Positions 1-8,099 of a stretch of 22,092 bases of DNA are shown in pieces; within the stretch, counting starts at the first letter, position 1, and each line of letters opens with the position of its first letter. Source of the stretch: Reticulitermes lucifugus (taxonomy: Eukaryota; Arthropoda; Insecta; Blattodea; Rhinotermitidae); the NCBI GenBank assembly GCA_026260175.1, contig JAKCWW010008688.1:1-22092 (forward strand). The letters run 5' to 3'. A program made the translations under genes and the position numbers. Below the pieces are notes generated by a model. The model was not told where the DNA came from and searched no databases. It saw nothing but the letters and a program-made list of their open reading frames with translations.

Positions 1-800
1 GTGATCGTGAAGCCTCGATAATGAGGAGGCCCTGGCCCACTAGGGACTGTTGCGCCATGAAAATACTGTCTATACTTATTTAATTTCGTTTCTAATTTCA
101 TTTTTTATGGTCGTATATCCTACAACTGACTTCAAGAAAACTTCATCTCTGCTGCCTCAAAGTCCATTTCTCACACCGATATACGAGGGTTTATACCGCC
201 TTATCTTGTGTAATTTCAGTAATGTTTCCATATTACTTGTTTTTTTAAGTGTATGTCTAATTAGTCCACATATATGCTGGAACCCTTACGGCTTGTTAAA
301 GTTGATCTTCACGAAATGACGCATAAGGGCGTGGATTAAATTTGCTTGAAGAGAAGATCAGTGACGCACTCTTCTCAACACGATAATGAACCTTTGCGTC
401 TGATAAAGGTGGGTAATTTCTTGACTAGTTGAGCGTCTAAGGGATCATTTTGCTACATGGGGTTGATTGGAGAGGCCTGTTGCGTGTAGACCTAATGCGA
501 TATACGCAGTCTACGATTTTGTGTGCTGCTGTTCTTAAAATTGGCATTTACAAGGCCGTTGTTGCTGGTGTGAGTAGAACTGACCATCGTATTCAGGTCA
601 TGAAAATCAGCTCTGCTAATTAGAATGGATTATTTGTGGACGATGTTTGAAACCATTCTTCCGTTTCCGTAGAGAATAAAACCCGTTGTATTCTGAGAAG
701 CCGGTAACATTTCGTATAGGCAGGATGGTTTTATTCTCAAAATATAGTCGTCTGGAAAAGATTGTGGGGAATGATATATCTTTTAATTTAAAGTAATTAG
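1..800. other. unassigned sequence
   Basis: No gene or recognisable repeat is supported here. An open frame at 50-319 (+) would give a hydrophobic 89-residue peptide, but it has no familiar motif and sits in AT-rich sequence. The first 60 bases (GAGGAGGCCCTGGCCCACTA and following) faintly resemble the 3' end of an insect non-LTR retrotransposon, but the match is too short to call. Confidence 0.5.
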
Positions 801-802
801 GA

Positions 803-1062
803 GCCGGAATAGCTTAGTCAGTGCGGTAGGTATCTGACCTTTGGGCTGGACGTCCGAGGGATCGAGGTTCTTTTTCCGAAAGGACCTGACATTTTCCTCT
901 TCTCTAAAAGTCAAGCACGGCTCTGGGATCCACTCAGCCTCCTGTCCAGCAAGTACCACGACTAAAGCAACCGTGGAGTGCGGCCTCCATCTAGTTCAGA
1001 CGTTAAGAAAGAATGGAGCCCTACCGTCACTCCTCCATACGTCTTCATGCTGTGGCACGTAA
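803..1062 (+). mobile_element. tRNA-derived SINE, plus orientation
   Basis: The head reads GCCGGAATAGCTTAGTCAGT, a good RNA polymerase III box A (about 810-822). A decayed box B follows near 864-877 (GAGGTTC then T-rich instead of the usual GAATCC). The body carries segments shared with the other SINEs of this window: CTCTGGGATCCACTCAGCC, and a distal part reading CCTCCATCTAGTTCAGACG (compare CCTCCATCTAGTGTCGACG at 16599-16617). The 73-residue open frame at 841-1062 is a by-product of the SINE body and not a gene. Box B decay suggests an old, inactive copy. The 3' border is approximate because no poly-A or target duplication is clear. Confidence 0.7.
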
Positions 1063-2004
1063 CTAAGCACATTAATAATTTACCTTTCTGGTAATATTAC
1101 AGGTCTTTGTTTATAGAATGTACACCCCTAACTTGGCTACTGTGATATTTTAAAGTTTACAGCTGAACATAAAACAGTGTGGAGACGTGACATGCATTGT
1201 GGGATATTGATGTCTATGGAAACTGACAGTGACGTTTGAGCTTCTATGGTGGGTGTAGCTTATAGCTGTAATTTTTGTAGCCGACATTGCAGACTGGTTT
1301 TGTGGCAGCTCCGCCCCCTCCTAGAAGTACCAGTCGATCATGAGAATGTGGTCAGGGTTGCTCAGAGTAGATCAGAAAGCCCGTGCAAGACTTTTATTGG
1401 TCATGTCTGATCAGTCAAGTGTACTTGTCTTGTACAGGATTCCTGTAAGTATTCCTGTCGTCTTTTTAAAAGAAACAATGCTTTTACTCCCGATTTATTT
1501 CCTCGAGATCTCTTCTGTAAATTATGTAAATATTTCTGATAATTGTTGAATTATTGGGCCGTATTTGGGATGTGCACTCTGTGTGGGGGAATTTGCTTAG
1601 GATTCTGCCCATTGTGTGGATGAGACTGTGTGGGTTTAGTCAAGAGGGACGTTTGTATCTGATGGTACTACAGAGAAGAGTGCCTTCCCTTGAACTTGAA
1701 GATGGGAACAGTTCCTGTCATGCACGTATACGTGTACGTGTACGTGTGTGTAAGCATTTGCAGTCAAACCCCCATACAGTGCCGCTGTTTGTGTACCGCA
1801 GTTTTTGGCGGTATATCGAAGTACTGCATAATAGGTAATGTCTATTCACATACTTTCATGGGCGCTAAGTAAGGTGACGCTCCGTTATCGGGGTGCGACT
1901 TTATAGATTTATGTATTATGTATAGTTAAAGGTGCCCCCTGTGACGCCGCGCTATGAACTTGTAATGGCTGAAGCGCAGCTGCATTCATTTTTAATCTCG
2001 GTGC
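1063..2004. other. unassigned sequence with a small ACGTGT run
   Basis: No gene is supported. Short open frames at 1340-1549, 1554-1838 and 1690-1872 overlap one another in different frames and show no family motif. A short CGTGTA/ACGTGT repeat lies near 1725-1750. The rest appears to be unique AT-rich sequence. Confidence 0.5.
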
Positions 2005-2213
2005 TATATGGAGGTGAATGTAACGCTTCACGCCCCAGCCGCCTTACTCGGGGAGACAGCCCCCGGTCAGGCTACCCGTTGGATAGGAACTTGGGTGGAA
2101 CTAGAGCCGGTTTGGACACTGGACAAAACATAAATATGTCTTGCACTGCCGGGAATCAAACCGCGATTACTCTGTCGTTCGGCCCGTCACTGTACTACCT
2201 GAGCTATCTCGGC
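2005..2213 (-). mobile_element. tRNA-derived SINE, minus orientation, good A and B boxes
   Basis: Read on the minus strand, the head GCCGAGATAGCTCAGGTAGT (about 2194-2213) is a strong box A and GGTTTGATTCCC (2151-2162) a strong box B, spaced as in a tRNA. The body then contains the shared SINE segments (ATCCAACGGGTAGCC..., GGGGCGTGAAGCG...) that recur at 8940-9150 and 20050-20200. The 142-residue open frame at 1932-2360 on the plus strand is only the antisense of this SINE. Its ASRPSRLTRGD...YPLDR string is what this SINE family typically gives when translated backwards. With both internal promoter boxes preserved, this is one of the better-kept copies here. Confidence 0.82.
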
Positions 2214-2909
2214 TGTCATATATGTAGGCCTATCCGTGTATGTATGTATGTATGTATAGTTTATATCAAATCAACGGACAGCATCGAAGCAAAAGTTTCC
2301 AAAAGTGACTGCTGTTTCTCTACAAGATCGTCACAAACCTGCAAAAGCTACATGTCTTGAGATGTATTAATATATTGTACATGACGTTTCGGGAGTTAAC
2401 TTACTCCAGCCTTGGGCGTGAGTTGTTGTTTTTACAGACCGAACGAGAGGAATTTTAAATTTTAGTTTTGATATAGTGGCAGTATCCGGAATCAAATCCG
2501 TGGGGGGGGGAGGGGGGACTAGATGGACCCCAAATACAGTCTGGTGGCGAGCAGTAAGTATCCCATCGCACCTACAGGAAATTCGAAGCCCTCGTCTTCA
2601 GCCCTTTGCAGTATCCGAGTGACCAGCTTCTGGGGGGTTCGTCATGTTCCTGTAACAAGCCGCTCAGTTCATCACCGTGTGCGATGAAGCTTGTACATGA
2701 TAGATACCGTATCGGCCTCACGACCGCCACGTCGTGTCGAAGTGGCCCGTGGGACACAGCGTGTTATCTGCTTGCACCGGCAGAATGATCACGCGGCACT
2801 ATCACCGTCTTGCTACAAGCGTGGTGCTCTCGGTTCAGCGGTGTTTCTGCTGACTAGGATAACGGAGGGAGATATTTGGCTTTCTCTAATTTGAACAGTC
2901 TTTCACTAC
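2214..2909. other. unassigned, locally CpG-rich
   Basis: A short TATG run lies near 2236-2258 and a G10AG6 homopurine run near 2502-2518. From about 2560 to 2850 the sequence is more GC- and CpG-rich than its surroundings (for example ACGACCGCCACGTCGTGTCG) and open on both strands for about 60 codons. No protein motif, splice site or repeat match is evident. It could be unique host sequence, or a GC-rich repeat I do not recognise. Confidence 0.4.
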
Positions 2910-3320
2910 CGCAACAACAACTACAACAACAGGAGCAGTAACAACAACAGGCGCAGTAAAACAACAGGAGCAGTACAACAGTAGCAGTAACAACAACAGT
3001 AGTAGTAACAACAGCAACAACAGGAGCAGTAACAACAACAGGGGCAGTAAAACAACAGGAGCAGTACAACAGCAGCAACAACAGGAGAAGTAACAACAAC
3101 AGGAGTAGTAACAACAGCAACAACAACAGGAGCAGTAACAACAACAACAGGAGTAGTAGCAACAACAACAACAGGAGCAGTAACACCAACAGGAGCAGTA
3201 ACACCAACAGGAGCAACAACAACAGCAGTAACAACATCAGCAACAACAGCAACGACAACAACAGGAGCAGTAACAACAACAAGAGGAAAGACAACAAGAA
3301 CAACAATAACAACAACAACG
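2910..3320. repeat. interrupted trinucleotide array (CAA/CAG/GTA type)
   Basis: About 410 bases are made almost wholly of AAC, CAG, AGG, AGT and related triplets, with a higher-order phrase ACAACAACAGGAGCAGTA repeated with variations. Triplet phase is kept for long stretches. One minus-strand frame (2854-3324) therefore stays open for 156 codons and reads almost pure leucine with some TAPVV and CC stretches. This is a microsatellite that has grown and diverged, not a coding region: there is no flanking conserved protein sequence and the frame begins and ends at the array's edges. Confidence 0.92.
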
Positions 3321-3585
3321 GCATTTACGTGCTGGCGTTTGCAACGGAGACGCAGTTCTTTCTATGGGGGTAGAAACTGGATTTTTAAATGTAATTTAAA
3401 TTTAATATTATGCTTAAAGGGTTAACAGAGGAGTTACACTTTTAAATTTCTTGAACGTAATAATAGATAAGACTGGATTCAAGCAGCTCAGGTTTGTTAT
3501 AAGTGGAGGGGGTTCTTGTATTTCGTGGCCAGCTGAGCGACCATCAGCGTCTGGAGAAGTATTCTGCTGCATTCAGTTAATTGAT

Positions 3586-3685
3586 AAAACTTGGTCTGTC
3601 ACGATAAGGAGAAAACATATGCTGAGGGTGTTCGAGAACAGGTTGCTGGAGTCAGTGTTTGGATCGAAAGGAGGCTGCGAGGAGC
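3586..3685 (+). pseudogene. non-LTR retrotransposon ORF2 scrap (RVFENR motif)
   Basis: The plus-strand frame contains TWSVTIRRKH followed by LRVFENRLLESVFGSKGG. This corresponds to the 'ETWSLTLREEHRLRVFENRVLRRIFGPKR' segment near the C-terminal end of a LINE-type reverse-transcriptase polyprotein that recurs as broken pieces elsewhere in this window. Only about 33 residues remain. Upstream the frame stays open to 3451, but I see no further match. Downstream the match stops abruptly at about 3685, where an unrelated dispersed repeat begins in the same open frame (3451-3708). It is a 5'- and 3'-truncated dead fragment. The assignment rests on recalled family sequence. Confidence 0.7.
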
Positions 3686-3772
3686 TACCAGACTGCACGG
3701 TGTCATAACTCAGAGGACCAAAATCCACGTATGAGTCTTCGCCTCAGTGAAAACCTCAAATCTCATTAACTT
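3686..3772 (+). repeat. dispersed 'YQTTRRH..PED..ENLKS' repeat, copy B
   Basis: TACCAGACTGCACGGTGTCA, then CAGAGGACC, then GTGAAAACCTCAAATCTCA, line up with the copies at 15325-15405 (TACCAGACAACACGGCGTCA ... GTGAAAACCTTGAGTCTCAG) and 15925-15980. The class of this repeat is unknown to me. Its conceptual translation (YQT.R.H..ED...ENLKS) is familiar from arthropod assemblies. It abuts the preceding LINE fragment directly. Confidence 0.65.
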
Positions 3773-4374
3773 ATATAAAAATTTACCTCCATCTCCCCGA
3801 CGTTGAAGCAGCAAAATCGAAATTTAAGACGGCGTTCAGACAACGTCTTTTCTTGCTGGCGATGTGATTGTGTGCCGAGTGCATAGTGATGTTGGAGCAG
3901 CTAGCAGGTTGCTTCTGATCGCAGTAAAGTAGAATAGCAAGGGGAAGAGCTGTAGGGATCCTACATAACAACACGAGTTGCAGGAGGAAGAAGCTAGCAA
4001 GGGGAGTTACAGGAGTGTGGTGAAAAAGCAGATGAACACAAACATGATGGATGCTTAGGATGAATGGGAGAAGATGAGATACAGAAGGGGAAGCAGAGAA
4101 GAGGTGTGATGGAACTATAGGGTGTTGCAGAAATATGAATTCTGAGTTACACAGAGAAGAGAGAAATTGCGTGACGATGTGAAAATCGGAAGCCATTTTG
4201 TTGTTGTTATGGCTTAGGGGTTGCGAATACGGTCTTTATGGCTTCCAGCGTGGCATGTATAAACGTTACGTACAGGCACCGTTTGACTTCGTAAGTCCTA
4301 AGTATTTCCGTTATTGAGAGGGTTGGTCAGAAAATAAGTTCACATGGCGTATGAGTATTATTTGTAACATAACG
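3773..4374. other. unassigned, with purine-rich tract 3930-4195
   Basis: From about 3930 to 4195 the plus strand is strongly purine-rich (GGAAGAGC, AGGAGGAAGAAG, GAGAAGATGAGAT). The 137-residue minus-strand frame at 3783-4196 is a low-complexity S/L/H/P-rich shadow of that bias. The stretch 4319-4350 (GGTTGGTCAGAAAATAAGTT) could be a mariner-type terminal repeat belonging to the next feature, but no matching inverted copy was found on the far side. Confidence 0.45.
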
Positions 4375-4640
4375 TTGGAACATCCTGCATACAGCCTGCA
4401 TCTGGCGTCTAGATGTGTCATCTGCTTCCAACGCAGCAGCAAAATCTTGGCGGCCACATATTTAAAGACGATCGCGAGGTGGAAACAGTTGCGACACGAT
4501 GGCTGATAACACGGGACACTGACTGATATCAACAGGAAATAGAAAAGCTCGTCCCACGATATGATAAATGCCTCTGATGTGGTGGACACTTTGTGGGATG
4601 GTCTTGGAAGAGCAGTACATTTGAACAAGAACTGTTCTGA
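4375..4640 (+). pseudogene. mariner-type transposase, C-terminal remnant
   Basis: The plus strand reads LEHPAYSLHLAS, then after a frameshift CHLLPTQQQNLGGHIFKDD, REVETVATRWLITRDTD, stop, YQQEIEKLVPRYDKCL, stop. This matches the C-terminus of insect mariner (SETMAR-like) transposases: the block 'HPPYSPDLAPSDFHLF...LGG..F.DD.EV...V..WL......FY..GI.KLVPRYDKCL'. The third catalytic aspartate block (YSPDLAPSD) is corrupted: the expected YSPD is YSLH, and the sequence frameshifts just after it. At least one frameshift and two in-frame stops are visible, so no enzyme is made. The N-terminal DNA-binding part and the first two catalytic aspartates are absent. The antisense open frames at 4311-4628 and 4462-4797 are shadows. 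The right end is cut off where the next dispersed repeat begins. Confidence 0.85.
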
Positions 4641-4672
4641 TCAGAGTTGAAAATAAAGCACCGAAGATACGA

Positions 4673-4845
4673 GATCGTCGCTCTTCTGGGACGTTACGCA
4701 GTGTTGTTTGGTAGTTACCGACGTTTCGGGAAAACCGATTGGTCCCATCTTCAAGGATCAAGCAGTACAACGCTGCGTAACGTTTCAGAAGCGCCAATAT
4801 CTGATTTACACCGCGGCGGAAACTTTAAATCGCCCAAGATTTATG
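4673..4845. repeat. two dispersed-repeat copies head to head
   Basis: On the minus strand, 4757 down to 4673 reads TTGAAGATGGGACC..., CCCGAAACGTCGGTAACTAC, CAAACAACACTGCGTAACGT, CCCAGAAGAG (translation LEDGTNRFSRNVGNYQTTL, then RNVPEE). On the plus strand, 4766-4842 reads ACAACGCTGCGTAACGTTTC, AGAAGCGCC, then CACCGCGGCGGAAACTTTAA (translation TTLRNVSEAPISDLHRGGNF, then KSPK). The two share about 35 bases as an imperfect inverted repeat (4677-4712 against 4767-4802) around a ~55-base centre. This is the family seen at 3686, 15294 and 15881, in a fold-back arrangement. Confidence 0.7.
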
Positions 4846-5042
4846 CGTCTTAAACGTATTCTGTGGCTGACCCTCGTATATTAGATGGGGGCGTGGTCAG
4901 AAGTGTTAGTAAGCAGGGACTTGGAAGAGATAGCCGTGGACTATATGTGAAGGTTATATCCCGATTTTCTCTTGAAGAAGTAAGAAAAACCACGATTCGT
5001 GCATAAGAATCCAGTGAATGTCTAGGCCTTTCGGTTGAGAGA
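4846..5042. other. unassigned
   Basis: No gene or repeat is recognised. The minus-strand frame 4850-5077 runs into the palindrome that follows and shows no protein family motif. Confidence 0.45.
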
Positions 5043-5090
5043 CAGGAGGTGGTACGTGTATGATTGAGATCATACACGTACCACCTCCTG
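5043..5090. repeat. perfect palindrome, 22-bp arms, 4-base loop
   Basis: The left arm 5043-5064 (beginning CAGGAGGTGGTACGTGTATG) is the exact reverse complement of 5069-5090, separated by TGAG. It would form a perfect 22-bp hairpin as single-stranded DNA or RNA. No transposon ends or target duplication flank it, and the loop is not followed by a T-run, so it is neither a typical transposon nor a Pol III terminator. Confidence 0.95.
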
Positions 5091-5620
5091 GAACATTAAA
5101 ACATAAACCATAAAACTTCCTCGGGATAAAGTCAGATTATTTCCATAATGGCATCTGTCGATCGTACTTATACTGGAGACGGGCTGTGTTCTCTATGAGG
5201 TACGAACTCGTGGTTTAGACGAACGTTAGTCTTACGGCTTCATATGGTCACGTTTAACACCAGTTACTTTCTCGTATATGATCACTGTAGCTTTATAGCT
5301 GTAAGCGTACTGTCAAGGATAGCTCACATATTGTGTTTTTCATTTCTTCCAAACATTTTCTATATTTTCTGCCATTTGTGCTCCGTGCTGTTATAGAATA
5401 CTTCCCATATTGCCATTCATATGCATCCATCTGTCCAGCGTTCATTCGTAAATAATTTTTCTCATGAATGATAGATGAAAATTACACAATAATTCATAAT
5501 TCATAAGTTGTACCCTTTTTTGCTTTAGCATCATTAGGGTTTTAAGTGAAGGAAGTGGAGGTGTGCCTGTTGAGTTCAGGCAGGACACACATTTATTACA
5601 TCAACCAACTCGTGCACTGA
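5091..5620. other. unassigned, contains a short dispersed repeat at 5172-5212
   Basis: TGGAGACGGGCTGTGTTCTC followed by GGTACGAACT (5172-5212) recurs as TGGAGACGGATTGTGTTTAC followed by GGTACGAACT at 6363-6402. It is therefore a dispersed repeat of about 40 bases. Otherwise the sequence is AT-rich with no gene. The stretch 5580-5620 just precedes the large inverted repeat. Confidence 0.5.
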
Positions 5621-5823
5621 ATTAAATACATTCATTAGATATTAACAAAACTGCTACATGTTTCGGCAGCGAGGTGCCATCATCAGGGAGTCGTTCAGTG
5701 CAAAGGAATGTAGGCCCAGCATCAATGGGCCTACATTCCTTTGCACTGAACGACTCCCTGATGATGGCATCTCGCTGCCGAAACATGTAGCAGTTTTGTA
5801 ATAGCTCATGAATGTATTTTATT
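5621..5823. repeat. large inverted repeat (~98-bp arms, 7-base loop)
   Basis: The left arm 5621-5718 and right arm 5726-5823 are reverse complements, separated by GCATCAA. The inner ~70 bases have a single mismatch (GAGGTG versus GAGATG), and the outer ~27 have about four differences including one indel. Each arm holds CCCTGATGATGGC followed by GCTGCCGAAACATGTAG, a motif found again inside the 180-bp insertion at 7205-7384. This suggests the arms are two inverted copies of one retroelement end fused base to base. Transcription would give a long, nearly perfect hairpin RNA. Confidence 0.95.
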
Positions 5824-5959
5824 TAATGTATGAATTGTTTGAAATGGTAATTGTAAGAATATGCACGGTATGAATAACATAAAATTAGTACACACGTGTT
5901 AATGGCGTGATAAAAATATTGAAAATGAATACCAAAGTTAGGAAAGGAACAATTTAATG

Positions 5960-6230
5960 AACTGGGAGGAAAAATAATAAAGGGAAGAGCATAAGAAAGA
6001 GGGTGAGAAGGCGGAGGTATATGGTACGTATGGGGGAGGAAGGAAATGCACAAGTGTTTTGGTGGGGAAACCTGAAGGAAAGAGACCACTCGGAAGACCT
6101 AAGCGTAGTTGGTAGATTAATATTAAAATGCATCTTAAAAGGGACGGGATGTTGTGGATTGGATTTATCTGGCTCAGGATAGGGGCAAATGGCGTGCTGT
6201 CAACCTTCTGAGGCCCAGTGGTTGCTTTAT
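5960..6230 (+). pseudogene. non-LTR retrotransposon ORF2 C-terminal tail
   Basis: The plus-strand translation gives VRRRRYMVRMGEE, then VLVGKPEGKRPLGRPKRSW, stop, INIKMHLKRDGMLWIGFIWL and, in the next frame, VNLLRPSGCFIYHHV. This is the 'SRRMRWAGHVARMGE...LVGKPEG..PLGRP.RRW.DNIK.DL' tail of the same LINE family as at 7123-7708, 13487-13990 and 17676-18195, but with a different extreme C-terminus, so probably another subfamily. A stop replaces the residue after RSW, and the WAGHVA segment has decayed. The antisense frames at 5823-6089 and 5938-6318 are shadows. It is 5'-truncated, and no RT catalytic motif is present. Confidence 0.8.
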
Positions 6231-7122
6231 TTACCACCATGTTTAACTTTAAAAATTGTGTACTATGCCCATACAGTGCATTTATGTGTTTTATATGGGA
6301 TCTCAGAACAAGAAGCAACTTAATTTCCTATACAGCATGAACTGATTGGTTTATTTTCAATAATGGAGACGGATTGTGTTTACTGCGCGGTACGAACTGA
6401 ACAAGTATAATTCAGGTTACTGAAAGTCTTTAAAGGGCTAAATGGTAATGAGCCTTGCGGGTTGCATACAGTGCTGGAAATTTATTGATCAGCAGAGGAA
6501 TTGTTAACTTCTCAAGGACTCTGCTCCCACGTGGTTACGAGAAGAAATAAGAAACAGCAAGAAAATTAAATAGGTAAGAAGGAATGCATGGTAGAGGAAC
6601 ATGGGAAGAAACGAGAGGGGGTAGGAAGCGAGAAGAATGCAAGCAGGATAATGTAAAAAGCGGAAAGTGTAAAGCAGGAAAGAAAGGTAATGACAAAGGC
6701 CCGGGGGAGGAAGAAAGAGGCAAATTACTGGTGTCTCATACGTCATGCTTGAAGCAGTCATTGCTGTAAACTCACAATGACTCAGAAGTCCAGAGCCGAG
6801 CCGGATGGCCACATTACGCAGTTGTAGCGCGCGGTCATGGGTGTTGGCAAGGCCACAGCAGGTCGGGTCGGCAACAGACCGCGCGTTCTTGTGGCTGGCA
6901 CTGACGCAGCTACTGGCGCAACACTTGTGCTGCAGTTCAAACTTCAGCCAGCAGCTGTTCTTCTAACGCAACTGTGGACTTTCAACTACACAGAGCATGT
7001 AAACACCGCGATATGCAAATCGGGTTTCTCAAAACCGTGCAATGACGAAAGTCGCCAAAATGCGTCTGTTTGTTTCGCCGTGTTTGTGTGCCGAACGGAT
7101 TTACATGTAATCCGAAACGACT
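6231..7122. other. unassigned; purine tract 6540-6725 and CpG-rich stretch 6790-7120
   Basis: 6363-6402 is the second copy of the short repeat at 5172-5212. 6540-6725 is purine-rich (GGAAGAAACGAGAGGGGG and similar), so the frames read there on either strand are low complexity. 6790-7120 is richer in CpG and carries a 117-codon plus-strand frame (6837-7190), which runs into the LINE remnant that follows. It has no recognisable domain, and its last ~20 codons are antisense LINE sequence. A 9-bp inverted repeat, CGCGCGGTC (6828-6836) against GACCGCGCG (6877-6885), lies at its start. A host exon cannot be excluded, but there is no positive evidence for one. Confidence 0.4.
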
Positions 7123-7708
7123 TAACTCCGTGGAGCAGAATCTGTCTTGAGAAGCTAGTCCAGAATTTTCCTACATGTTGTGGAACCTAGAGATTCATTA
7201 CAGCGTTTTTTTGCGTTGTGTTCACCGTGCATTTTGATATCACTGAACAATTATATAGTGATACCAAATGGATTAGTGAATATTGAAGTGAACGTGACCT
7301 TGAACCCCTGATGATGGCTCTATTGCAGTCGAAACATATGTAGGGTTAAGATATAAAGTGCATTTGTTGGTTAAATTGTTGAGTGATTCATTACAGCATT
7401 CACGAGAGCCCGCGTCCCGTCTTTATCCTGAGCCAGATCAGTCCATTCCAGGCCGTCCAATCCCACTTTCTGAAGATTTATTTCAGTATTATCGTCACAT
7501 CTAAGCCCAGGTCTTCCAAGTGGTTTCTTTCCCTCAGGTTTTCTTACCAAAACCCTGTATGCACCTCTCCTCTTTCCCATACGTGCTACATGCCCCGCCC
7601 ATGTCATTCGTCTTGATTTGATAACCCGAATAATATTTGGTGAGGAGTATGGAGCATAAAGCTCCTCGTTATGTAGTCTTCTCCACTCCCTTGAAATCCG
7701 ATACAGGG
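7123..7708 (-). pseudogene. non-LTR retrotransposon ORF2 tail, interrupted by an insertion
   Basis: On the minus strand from 7708 the frame reads SREWRRLHNEELYAPYSS, PNIIRVIKSRRMTWAGHVAR, MGKRRGAYRVLVRKPEGKKP, LGRPGLRCDDNTEINLQ, LEWTDLAQDKDGTRALVNAV, MN. It is open for about 110 codons and is the best-preserved LINE coding piece in the window. At 7397 the reading frame meets a 180-base insertion whose first codons supply three residues and the stop at 7371-7373. Beyond the insertion (7204 down to 7123) the LINE frame resumes as AVMNL, stop, VPQHVGKFWTSFSRQILLHG, showing that the original protein continued there. This is the C-terminal region downstream of the RT. No catalytic YxDD or endonuclease motif is present. 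Clade not assigned. Confidence 0.88.
7205..7384. mobile_element. 180-bp insertion with 13-bp target-site duplication
   Basis: GATTCATTACAGC occurs at 7192-7204 and again at 7385-7397. The LINE coding sequence is continuous if the 180 bases between are removed. A 13-bp duplication is typical of target-primed reverse transcription (LINE, SINE or Penelope-like) rather than a cut-and-paste element. The insert carries CCCCTGATGATGGC...CAGTCGAAACATATGTAG, the same core found in both arms of the inverted repeat at 5621-5823. It has no open frame, no Pol III boxes and no clean poly-A, so it may be a truncated end of a Penelope-like or other retroelement. That class is a guess. Confidence 0.85.
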
Positions 7709-8099
7709 AGGCTTAAAAAATTGTCAGCACATTCTAGCGGGGATATGTATCTACAGGCGATTCTGCAGGGGCATATTTTACCGTAGAGTCCATTGCGATT
7801 TACCCTATCTCCATTTTCCTGTTGATTTTAATTTTCTGAGCCGTATTTAACAAGTTTCTTTTTTTGCGAGGTCGGGGGAGTAGTAAACATTGTGTCGCAT
7901 ATTTTATTGTTTGAAATGTTATTAAATGTGTTTTGTTAATGGCCGACATTAAAATTGATTTTCGTGAGTCACTATTTTATGTCGGAAAAATCGATCTATC
8001 AGGACGCCGTATCGCCCAGCCATGACGGTTGAAAGAAATTTTGCTGTACTCGTATTTACCAGAAAGAAATTATTTTCTGGAATGACAACTGCAGTGTGT
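7709..8099. other. unassigned
   Basis: AT-rich sequence with no open frame of note and no repeat that I can match within the window. Confidence 0.5.

Noticed and set aside
1-60. 3' end of an insect non-LTR retrotransposon
   Set aside because: Only about 30 bases are suggestive, and the rest of the element would lie outside the window.
2854-3324. 156-codon minus-strand leucine-rich protein
   Set aside because: It exactly overlies a triplet microsatellite and has no conserved sequence beyond the array.
4311-4797. Two overlapping minus-strand frames of 105 and 111 codons
   Set aside because: The first is antisense to the mariner remnant. The second is partly antisense mariner and partly a dispersed repeat.
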